In this document: positions 35,494 through 46,500 of the stretch, one piece after another | How positions within the stretch are numbered: position 1 is the first letter of the stretch | Layout: each line of letters starts with the position of its first letter | Source: Pisaster brevispinus | Lineage: Eukaryota > Echinodermata > Asteroidea > Forcipulatida > Asteriidae | Reading direction: 5' to 3' | Length of the DNA stretch: 64,000 bases | Assembly: GCA_023634235.1 (NCBI GenBank) | Contig: JAMKCF010000039.1 | Span: 1,116,001 to 1,180,000, forward strand | Notes under the pieces: generated by a model | What the model was told of the DNA's origin: nothing | Database searches by the model: none | The model's input: only the letters and a program-made list of their open reading frames with translations | Program-made: the position numbers and the translations under genes

Positions 35494-36559
35494 GTACAGT
35501 CATTTGACCAGTTCGGGATCATTGACCAGTTCGGGATCACTTCAACTTTGCAACAACCCCATAATTAAGTTACTTCTCACATTACCAATTTCTGTTGATA
35601 CATGTGAAGAATAACATGCAATAAACCAACAAACCCAAAATAAGGTTCCAAACTTCATCAACAAATAAATTATGGCCATTTTATTGAAGTTTGTCTGCGA
35701 TTTGGATCATTATTTTTAAAAAAAATGTTGGTTGAAAAACGCTGTTAAAACTTCTCACCTTTAAAATTTGAACGCCAGGGCGAATAAAATTTATGTTAAA
35801 TGCTTAGAATGTGTTAAAAATATTTCAGGTAAATACTGAGCAGTCGTCTTGTTTTTTTTAGGAGACGAAATTACCGAAATCGTCTTTTGGGGGGCATCGT
35901 ACCCTTGACCAGTTCGGGATCACTCACTACTCGGCATCTCTCATTGCGTCAAATGGTGCCGCACTCACTCAGTGAGGTAAAATCTTACTGCTGCAGTCGA
36001 AAGTTTATTTGTTGCTTTTAAGATACATTTCTTCAACAAATTCTTGTAGGAATATTGTTTTTTTGTGAGAAAATGAAACTTGGAGGAGGAAATTGCGACT
36101 GTAAGAATAGATATTTGGGTCAATGTTGCTTTTAGGCGTGCTTCACCTTTTCATTTGCCTTTGCTGTTGTTTTGTGTTTTTGTTGCTGGATTTTTGCGCT
36201 GCTGTTGAATACACTTGCATGAAATTCTCTGGAGACAGGAAGTCCATGTCCATGCCAACACACTTGTGAAGTTTTTGTCCTTGAGAGACAGTTTTATGAA
36301 TGGGAGTATTGGTTTGCAATAGAGGGCAAGCTACTGATTCAGAATAGAATCAACTGATCCTGAACTGGTCAAACAGGTGACAATACTTTTCTCAAAGCCT
36401 CTTCAAAAGTACTAATCTTTTTTTGTCAGTGGATACTTGGTTAGTTTTATAACATGTTTAGGTAAACTGATAAACTTTTTTGTTTAAAATGTCAAAGAGA
36501 TTGCAACCAAAAACAATGTGAATTCAAAAAGTGATCCCGAACTGGTCAAATGACTGTAC
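35494..36559. mobile_element. 1,066-bp element, 28-bp inverted repeats, TA duplication
   Basis: Perfect 28-bp terminal inverted repeats beginning GTACAGTCATTTGACCAG, flanked by TA (35492-35493 and 36560-36561). The inner half, GACCAGTTCGGGATCA, is repeated immediately inside the left end (35523), again near 35909, and in inverted form near 36355. No transposase is present. TA duplication suggests a Tc1/mariner-type non-autonomous element, but TIR sequence alone cannot prove it. Confidence 0.78.
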
Positions 36560-36561
36560 TA

Positions 36562-37125
36562 CGGTACGGACTACAGTCAAAACAAAACTAACTTGCTGCC
36601 AAAAGTTTTCCTTTTTAGACATCTTTAACACATAGATGATACACGTCAAATGACCTATCAACCCTTTCCTTAGATTACAATGTATTAAAAAAACTGAAAA
36701 TAAAAATCCATACTTACCAGATCGAGCTTACATTTCAATTTGAAGACGCACAACACGTCGTACATGTACGTCGTATATGCAGACGACAGCTCAATGTTTG
36801 TTATTATTTTGCAATGCGTTCTGGGTACTAACTACGCATGTGCAGCAAATGATGCGAGCGAGGGGGCGCTTGTCTTGAACTTCGCTCGGCCCCAGCGGCC
36901 TATCCAGGACCGCTGGGATGGGCTAATCAGCTTGCACAGATTCTTGTTTAGGAAGTACGTCATGCGTGCAGTGCTTGCAGTGTGAGTGTGATGCATGATG
37001 GGACTGAGCATTAACAAATAAGCCTGCTTGATACGTTTGCCCATCCCAGCGCTTTTGGTTTGAAGGCAATGCGCTGGGGACGAGCGAAAACAAAAACCTG
37101 CTGTTTACAAGGACTGCACTAATGT
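36562..37125. other. Non-coding sequence, GC-rich stretch
   Basis: No gene recognised. About 36880-36930 is GC-rich (CGGCCCCAGCGGCC) with GGGATGGGCTAATCAG, and may be regulatory or a repeat fragment. Confidence 0.4.
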
Positions 37126-37522
37126 TTTCATTTATTCATTTCTTTTATTTTTTCCAACACACAAGAATAAGTGATGAAATAGCAATGTATTGTAATTTAC
37201 ATTATATTATAATAATTAAGAAATCTAGATAACTGTGTGAGGATGGAGGTCTCCAAGAAGCATAAGCTTGTCGAGTAGAGATCCCACTCGATACAAGAAC
37301 AAAACAAGAACAATACAACAATATGAAAACACTATTACAACTAAATTACAACTTAGATATTGGTATAGCTAGTATAAAGTAAACTCGGGGTTGTAACAAA
37401 AGTTAGCCTGCTTATAAATATTTGCTGATTAATTGAGTTTTTAATTTCCGTTTGAATAAGAATAAACTGCGTATTTTTCTCAGAGAGGTATTCAAGGAAT
37501 TCCACAGCTTAGGCCCTTCATG

Positions 37523-38533
37523 TTAGACTCCTGTTTGAGCTAGTGTGGTACGAGCATATGGATGATGAAAATCAGTACACTGCCTAGTGAAGTGATCGTG
37601 AATATCTCGATTTTTACTGAACATTGAACAGATAGTGCTAGGCAGTTTTTTATTGTGAAGCTGATGCATGAAGGTCCCAAGACGTAAAAGATATATGTCA
37701 TCGACTTTAAGTGTTTTGTGTTTATGAAATAAAGGATTGCTGTGAGCCTGGTAATCAGTATGGTTAATAATTCTAAGTGCCCTTTTTTGAAGAGCAGTAA
37801 TTCTATTAATTTTACCTATTCCACATTTACCCCATGCCAAGATGCCATAACTAATGTAAGGTAAAACTAAAGCATTGTAGAGAGTGAATAAGATATTATT
37901 GGGGAAATTTTTTTTAAGTTTGTTGATAACACCAATATTTCTAGAAATAATTGAGCAAGTGTTATTAATTTGCTTATTCCAAGAAAGAGATTGATCAATA
38001 TACAATCCTAAAAATTTTACACAATCAGTGTTCTCGATAGGTGTGTTATCAATAAAGACATTCTGTATATGGAAATTGTGTTTTTTACTGAAAAACATAG
38101 AGTTAGTTTTCTTAATGTTAAGAGACAACCTATTGGCTTTAAGCCACTCATTGACATTTTTAAGCTCTGAATTCACCGTTCGAAAAAGTACATCAGGGTT
38201 AGGATGTGTATAAAACAAGTTGCTATCATCAGCAAAGAGAATAAATGAGAAAATATCTGAGGATTTATGGAAATCATTAATATAAATAGAGAATAACAGA
38301 GGTCCAAGTATGGAGCCCTGTGGAACTCCACATGAAATTTCCTGGAGGGAAGATGAAACGTCATTAATTGATACAAATTGACATCGATTAGAAAGGTAAT
38401 TCCTGAACCACTTCAAGGCGACCCCTCTAATACCATAATAGTTAAGTTTGGATAAAAGAATATCATGATTGACAGTATCAAAAGCCTTGGAGAGGTCCAG
38501 GAATATGCCTATTGTATTTGAATGTAAATCCAT
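37523..38533 (-). pseudogene. Non-LTR element, RT core and C-terminus
   Basis: 336 codons with IFLDLSKAFDTVNH (domain A), SCGVPQGSILGPLLF (domain B), ILFADDSNLF (domain C, FADD), LSLNIKKTN and VKFLGLYIDQSLSW, then the tail motif LQKRALRIINH. All catalytic motifs are intact. It is joined to the upstream fragment by a frameshift near 38535, where a TAA interrupts LLDNYHQ. Confidence 0.87.
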
Positions 38534-38534
38534 A

Positions 38535-39200
38535 TTACTGGTGATAATTATCTAATAACTGAATAATGGCATGAGTTGTGGAATGATTTTTCCGAAATCC
38601 AAATTGGGAATCAGATAAAATATTGTGATCATCCAGGAAATGTCGTGTGTGAACAATACGTTCAAGAATTTTTGAGAACGAAGTGAGAATAGAAATCGGT
38701 CTATAATTATTAACATTCTTAGAATCACCATTCTTAAAAATAGGAGTGACCCTTGCAATTTTCATGCCATCGGGAACGATGCCAGTTGAGATTGAAAGAT
38801 TCATGATAAAAGTTAGAGGTTTGGAGATTGCCAGAATCACATCTTTAATTATAGCACTACCAATATGATCATGACCAGCACTTTTCTTAGCAGGCAATTT
38901 ACGAATGATGTTATGAATTTCATGCTCGGTAACTGGAGTGAAAAATATAGAATTATGATTAGGATCTTGAAGAAAGCTATCGAAGTTAACCGAACTTGGT
39001 GAAATAGCACTGCTAAGTGAGTTGCCTATACTTGTAAAATAAGTATTGAAGTGTTCAACAATAATATGTGGATTATCAATGGAGTGACCATCAATGTTCA
39101 TGGAGGAAATTTCGGACCGTGGCTTATTATGAAGCACGCTGTTTACAACTTCCCTAGGTTCCTTTGATATTATCTTTTGTCTTATCAAATTGTTTAGCAT
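38535..39200 (-). pseudogene. Non-LTR element, RT N-terminal region
   Basis: 221 codons covering the RT fingers: SAGHDHIGSAIIK, RVTPIFKNGDSKNVNNYRPI and SDSQFGFRKNHSTTHAI, the usual motifs before domain A. Frame breaks lie on both sides. Confidence 0.85.
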
Positions 39201-39344
39201 AGTAACTTTGTTTAGATTTACGTATCAATTTAGTTAATATATTTTTGTAACGTACATATTTAGACCGACTGCATTCGTTAGGGTGTGAAATATATCTTCG
39301 ATAAAGCTTGTTTTTATGATAAATAGATTTACATAAGCTTACTG

Positions 39345-40130
39345 TTATCCATGGAGATTTAGAACTAACTTGCGAGAATTAGACTTATGACTCTTTATGG
39401 GAATATTTTTGTCGTGGAGAGTATCAAAAATACAAATAAAACCCTTGAAGGCAGTATTTGCATCAGGCGCATTGAAGACTACAGACCAGTCACAGGAATT
39501 CAAGTCGTGCTTAAAATTAGAAATGTTTTCTTGAGAATAATCACGGGTGTGAATCAGTCGGGAAGTTGGTCGTTTAAACTCAAAAGGGAAGGACGTAAAT
39601 ATAGGAAAATGGTCTGACAAATCAGTCACTAAAATGCCAGATTTTGGAGGGGGCAGAATATTAGAAAAAATATTATCAATAAGAGTGGCAGAGTTCTGGG
39701 TTACCCTGGTGGGTTTGTCGATGAGAGGTATGCACGATGAAGAAAATATTATATCTAAGAATTCCTGAGTCTGGCTACAGTGATCGTTATCCAAAAGATT
39801 AACATTGAAGTCACCAGTAACTAAACACCGTTTATTTTCATGGGTAATCCGTTCCATTATTGTACGAAAAGATACAGCGAAATCATTAAAGTTAACATTA
39901 GGGGGTTTGTAAATAACTCCTACTATGATATTTTTCTGTTTACCAGAAGGAATAATTTCAACGAAAATGGATTCTAGTAATTTACAATTGGATTTTAGGT
40001 CAGTTCTATGGGTATAAAATAAGTTAGAGACAATATAAAGAGCTACCCCGCCACCAACTCTTTCATTTCTGTTGTTTGTTTCTAAATTAAAGCCAGGAAT
40101 GTCCAGGTAATTTTTGTGTTTGTTCGTCAA
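39345..40130 (-). pseudogene. Non-LTR element, APE-type endonuclease (partial)
   Basis: Motifs RVGGGVALY, VGVIYKPPN, LVTGDFNVNLLDND and TDLSDHFPI of the apurinic endonuclease domain. The N-terminal catalytic asparagine/glutamate motifs are missing because the element is truncated at its 5' end. Confidence 0.85.
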
Positions 40131-40138
40131 AGAGCCTC

Positions 40139-40508
40139 ATTCACCCTCGGCTGAGATAACTATAGTGGACTAATTATTCTTAATGGAGAGCGCTAAAATA
40201 AGTTATGGCTTGGGACACAATGAAACATCCATGAATAAAAAGATATTGAGGGTTTCATCAATTTAAGTTGAATTGAAATTAATATTTCAATTAGAAATAA
40301 AACATTGCTGCACTCTTGGATTTGCATTTCTTATCCTAGTTATTGACGGTCGTTGACAAAACTGTAAAGTTCGTAGCAGCACGGAACTTGGGACTAGGCC
40401 CAAATTGAGTTTGCACTTCTGCACAGAGCGTCTGCAAACCCTCAACAGCCAGGGTCTTCATATTTTAAGGTTAAACTAGAAGCAGACTTTTTTCTTATCC
40501 TATCCAGT
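40139..40508. other. Upstream region of NCBP1
   Basis: About 370 bp between the retrotransposon and the NCBP1 start codon, the likely promoter and 5' UTR. No convincing TATA box is seen. The retrotransposon insertion therefore lies close to the gene's 5' end. Confidence 0.5.
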
Positions 40509-43500
40509 ATGTCTAGAAGAAGACGCTTAGAAGATGACGGTGATGGTAATATGTCTACTTATTTATATTTAGTTTACGAGCTGCCCTTCGCCTGTTCGCT
40601 CCTTGCTCTAGTGAAAAGCGTCTGCTTTTTGTTGTGTTTACTATTGCTTCGCACAGCATCCTTTTCGGGAAAATGTTTTATTTAAGTTTTTAAAATGTTA
40701 GTAGCCCTTAAAAGTTATATGAGTGCTACAGTTATGTGAGTTGCGATGATCGTAACCCTCCATCCTCCCGAGTTGCGATGATCGTAACCCTCCATCCTCC
40801 CGAGTTGCGATGGAATTGTAACCCTCCATCCTCCCGAGTTGCGATGATCGTAACCCTCCATCCTCCTGAGTTGCGATGATCATAACCCTCCATCCTCCCG
40901 AGTTGCGATGATTGTAACCCTCCATCCTCCCGAGTTGCGATGGAATTGTAACCCTCCATCCTCCCGAGTTGCGATGGAATTGTAACCCTCCATCCTCCCG
41001 AGTTGCGATGATCGGAACCCTCCATCCTCCCGAGCTGCGATGATTGTAACCCTCCATCCTCCCGACGGTCGGGAGCATGGAGGGTTACGAACATTAGGGT
41101 AGTATACTCTACTCAGCATTCTCCTGAAGATGAGCAGAGTATACTGTTCGAAACGTCGAGACCACACCAAGCCAACACTCCTCCCATGGAGTTCTGGCCT
41201 TACATTACAAATAAAGACGTTTATTTTTCAAATTACGTTTCATTGCCTCTTTGTCTCTGAGAATTCATGGCGCAATGCCACGCTTTTTGTTAACAACATT
41301 CCCAACAGATAACAGGAGTCAAAAGTGTTGGAGGACCACCACTGATCAGAATGAGATAGAAGAAAGGCTTGAATCCCTCATTGCAAGAGTCGGGGAAAAG
41401 GTATAGACCTTTCCATTGTTGATAAACAAACGGCGCTGGTTGGCATGGACCGCCGAATGTTAGTAAAACATTCAATCGTGTTTAAACAGATGTTTCAACC
41501 AAATTCAACATTTTCGGCAAACTTTTAATTAAATAAAATACCTCCCATGATCGGTTGCTTTGTTTCCAATAAATTCAACACAATTTTTGAATATTTGTGT
41601 AACGTTGTTACAAACTATAGCTATCTGTATCTGTTTTTGTTTTGCATTTATGGCTTTCCATAGTTTTCCAACCTGGGTTGGCAAAATCTTGGGCTATGAC
41701 GTTGCAAAAGAAAGGTCTATAGACCTTGTATAATGCTGTTACGGTGACTTTACGTCTTGTGTAATGCTGTTATGGTGACTTTACGTCTTGTGTAATGCTG
41801 TTATATTGACTTTACTTCTTGTGTAATGCTGTTAATTATGTTGACTTTAAGTCTTGTGTAACGCTGTTATGGTGACTTTACGACTTGTGTAACGCTGTTT
41901 TGGTGACTTTACGACTTGTGTAAAGCTGTTATGATGACTTTAAGTTTTGTGTAACGCTGTTATGGTGACTTTACGTCTTGTGTAACGCTGTTATGTTGAC
42001 TTTAAGTCTTGTGTAAAGCTGTTATGATGACTTTAAGTCTTGTGTAACGCTGTTATGGTGACTTTACGTCTTGTGTAACGCTGTTATATTGACTTTACTT
42101 CTTGTGTAATGCTGTAAATTTTTTACGTCTTGTGTAACGCTGTTATGATGACTTTAAGTCTTGTGTAACGCTGTTATGACTTTAAGTCTTGTGTAACGCT
42201 GTTATGATGACTATACGTCTTGTGTAACGCTGTTATGGTGACTTTACGACTTGTGTAACGCTGTTATGGTGACTTTACGTCTTGTGTAACGCTGTTATGG
42301 TGACTTTACGACTTGTTTAATGCTGTTAATTTTTTACGTCTTGTGTAACGCTGTTATGATGACTTTACCTCGGGGCATGGTTGAATGCTCAGTATTGAAC
42401 TAGGGATGGGACGTTTAACTGTTTAACCTCCCCCCCCCTAAAAAAACCGGGTTAAATCCATTTCCAAATATCTTTAATATTTAACCGAAACTGACAATAA
42501 AACAAAACAAGACCTTTCTTTTTCAGCTTGCCTGTAGAGAATTATTCTCCTGCTTTGTTTTATAACAATTAGTAATGATGATAATGCTATTGAGCGACCA
42601 TGGTGTGCACACTCCCACACAAAAGCATTTTTATAAATTTACATTTTACTATGTAGACAGAACAGCACTATACCAGCTCACAGAGGATGTGCAGACACGC
42701 ACTGATTTTGTGACCACCAAATTGATGGAACAAGATAACAATTTTCATTACATATTTGCAGTAGTTTTCTTTTCTTTTTTATAGTTATTGATATTTCTTT
42801 TTGTTACTACACAGTTCAACTGAGCTACCAGAAAAGTTGAGTGTGTACACAACCTTGGTCGGTCTCATCAATGCTAAGAACTACGAATGTGGAGGCGATG
42901 TGAGTTCTTACATGAATTGTATCCATGTAGTCTTGGTCAAAGACCAGGGATAACAACAATGACTCAACAGAGGGCGCACTATTTGATGGCGCACTTACTT
43001 TTGATGCAAAGTGTGGTGTGTAGTAATAAAATCACACAGCATCCTAGATGTGGTGGGTCCTGGCCTGCAGTAGAGGGCATTGAAATGGAGCAATTTTGAC
43101 ACCGTGCTTTAATCTGTCATTTGAACTTAAAAGGAACGGGGAATGGAGCAATTTTGACAAAGTTCTTTGTGAATTTGGACCACTTATTTCATCGTTCAGT
43201 TACTGCTAAGTTTAAGTCGACACTTTGGTGGTGTTAGACTCCTTGGCCTTGTTTCCAAACAGTTTATTCTGAATCATGGGAAAATGTGTGCAATGCAAAT
43301 TGCTGTGATTAATTTTTGTTGTGTCTTGTTCTTTAATAATAGTTCTCGGTGGAGTTATGGAGGCAGTTGAAGGAGCTGATGAAACAGAACGAGTGGGACA
43401 GATGTCGCCTACTAGTGCGCTTCATTGCTGACCTCATCATCTGCCGTGTGGTGGACGTGTCCTCCATGGTTCAGCTCTACGAAGCATTTGTTGCCGTGAC

Positions 43501-46500
43501 GCTAGAAGAAGGCATCCCACAGGTCAGGTCGGACTGGTTTGTGTACACTGTACTCTCCAGTCTGCCATGGGTGAGTGTAGATTTTCTGGATCAATTATCC
43601 CCTACTATGGATGCATACTCCAAGATGCCTCAATACCTTCCCCATATGCTATGCACAGAATGGTGACGTAACCCATGCCACACTTTCCTGTCATTGTATT
43701 TGTTTGATCAATCAGTGCCACAGATTGCCACGGCAGAAATGGACCAAGGTTGAGAACCTTTATCTCTTCCAGCAGTCGCCCAAATTCCATTGCAATTGAG
43801 CGCAGCTGGTGGCTTCTCCAGTTTACCACTCTTATTGAAGCACCTTGGGCTGGCTGTACTCTCTACATCAGCATGTGTGTGTGCCTCATAATGCCACAGT
43901 TGTGGCATAGTGTGGTATGGGTTGGTTGTCCTGAGAAACACGCCGACAGTCGGAGGATTGATTCTTATCAACTTCCTCACCAGGAGATGTCCTGGACAGT
44001 TCAAAGTCTTTTTTGGGGGGGTGGTGTAAACATTCCGCTATAATTCAAACTATTAGTCTAAGGCCATGTCTGAATCAAGTGACTACAACCACAGCCGTGG
44101 CCACAACAGCAACAATGAAGTGTAGGACTTTGTGGCTTTGTGCCGTAACCATTGTCAGAACCAATAACCCTAAGGGGCCATTCAGAATAGTCAATCTTAA
44201 AAAATTTCCATTTTTTAAATTGAATGGCTTCATAATTTAATCTATACACTGAAGAAAAAAATAATGCCTCAAATGGACCAGATATTTTAGACATCCAACA
44301 TCTCCAACATCAGTAGTTTTCAATATTTTTTTTCTGGCTTAAACAAAACAACTTAGTAGTTTAGTCAGAAATTAAATTGGGGATCTTGGCCAGCTGGGTA
44401 CTTTTTCTTCTTCTTTGTCATTTGTTAGCTTATATACTGAATTTCTGTTTTTCAGTTATTTCTTGTGATCCACGCACCCACAATTTCGAAAGAATTTTAT
44501 TTATTTATTTTTAAACATTTACTTTTCTGAATGGCCTTATCCTCCCAAATCCTTCTAATGACCCCTCACCTGAAGGAGTTGACCCCCCAAAATGGTGGAA
44601 ATGGTGGACGCACCACCAGAAGGGGGTCACTTTCCTCTTTTGGTGTGGAGTGACAAGAGAGGAGGATATTGGAGGTTTGAGGTGAACCTGTATGTAAAAA
44701 TGCCTAGGGAGTAAGGGTTCACTTGGACCCAGCATAAACAACATTATTTTTTTTTAAGAAAAGTATCTATATTCAATAAGTAATGATTGTTATATATTGT
44801 GTTTGATAGGTAGGAGCACTCCACACCAAAAGAGGAAAGTGACCCCCTTCTGGTGGTGCGTCCACCATTTCCACCATTTTGGGGGGTCAACTCCTTCAGG
44901 TGAGGGGTCATTAGAAGGATTTGGGAGGATAAGGCCATTCAGAAAAGTAAATGTTTAAAAATAAATAAATAAAATTCTTTCGAAATTGTGGGTGCGTGGA
45001 TCACAAGAAATAACTGAAAAACAGAAATTCAGTATATAAGCTAACAAATGACAAAGAAGAAGAAAAAGTACCCAGCTGGCCAAGATCCCCAATTTAATTT
45101 CTGACTAAACTACTAAGTTGTTTTGTTTAAGCCAGAAAAAAAACATTGAAAACTACTGATGTTGGAGATGTTGGATGTCTAAAATATCTGGTCCATTTGA
45201 GGCATTATTTTATTCTTCAGTGTATAGATTAAATTATGAAGCCATTCAATTTAAAAAATGGAAATTTTTTAAGATTGACTATTCTGAATGGCCCCTTAGG
45301 GTTATTGGTTCTGACAATGGTTACGGCACAAAGCCACAAAGTCCTACACTTCATTGTTGCTGTTGTGGCCACGGCTGTGGTTGTAGTCACTTGATTCAGA
45401 CATGGCCTTAGACTAATAGTTTGAATTATAGCGGAATGTTTACACCACCCCCCAAAAAAAGACTTTGAACTGTCCAGGACATCTCCTGGTGAGGAAGTTG
45501 ATAAGAATCAATCCTCCGACTGTCGGCGTGTTTCTCAGGACAACCAACCCATACCACACTATGCCACAACTGTGGCATTATGAGGCACACACACATGCTG
45601 ATGTAGAGAGTACAGCCAGCCCAAGGTGCTTCAATAAGAGTGGTAAACTGGAGAAGCCACCAGCTGCGCTCAATTGCAATGGAATTTGGGCGACTGCTGG
45701 AAGAGATAAAGGTTCTCAACCTTGGTCCATTTCTGCCGTGGCAATCTGTGGCACTGATTGATCAAACAAATACAATGACAGGAAAGTGTGGCATGGGTTA
45801 CGTCACCATTCTGTGCATAGCATATGGGGAAGGTATTGAGGCATCTTGGAGTATGCATCCATAGTAGGGGATAATTGATCCAGAAAATCTACACTCACCC
45901 ATGGCAGACTGGAGAGTACAGTGTACACAAACCAGTCCGACCTGACCTGTGGGATGCCTTCTTCTAGCGTCACGGCAACAAATGCTTCGTAGAGCTGAAC
46001 CATGGAGGACACGTCCACCACACGGCAGATGATGAGGTCAGCAATGAAGCGCACTAGTAGGCGACATCTGTCCCACTCGTTCTGTTTCATCAGCTCCTTC
46101 AACTGCCTCCATAACTCCACCGAGAACTATTATTAAAGAACAAGACACAACAAAAATTAATCACAGCAATTTGCATTGCACACATTTTCCCATGATTCAG
46201 AATAAACTGTTTGGAAACAAGGCCAAGGAGTCTAACACCACCAAAGTGTCGACTTAAACTTAGCAGTAACTGAACGATGAAATAAGTGGTCCAAATTCAC
46301 AAAGAACTTTGTCAAAATTGCTCCATTCCCCGTTCCTTTTAAGTTCAAATGACAGATTAAAGCATGGTGTCAAAATTGCTCCATTTCAATGCCCTCTACT
46401 GCAGGCCAGGACCCACCACATCTAGGATGCTGTGTGATTTTATTACTACACACCACACTTTGCATCAAAAGTAAGTGCGCCATCAAATAGTGCGCCCTCT

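Larger units (their letters stand above)
37126..40138 (-). mobile_element. 5'-truncated non-LTR retrotransposon (Jockey/CR1 group)
   Basis: Minus-strand order is endonuclease (partial), RT finger region, RT core and tail, then ~390 bp of 3' sequence. The 5' end is cut inside the endonuclease at about 40138. Two frameshifts separate three otherwise long frames, so it is younger than the element at 24519-28592 but not active. Confidence 0.83.

Noticed and set aside
40698..41170. Arginine/glycine-rich repeat protein frames over the 32-bp minisatellite
   Set aside because: Created by the tandem repeat; the frame changes with the 34-bp variants and no start or domain supports a gene.
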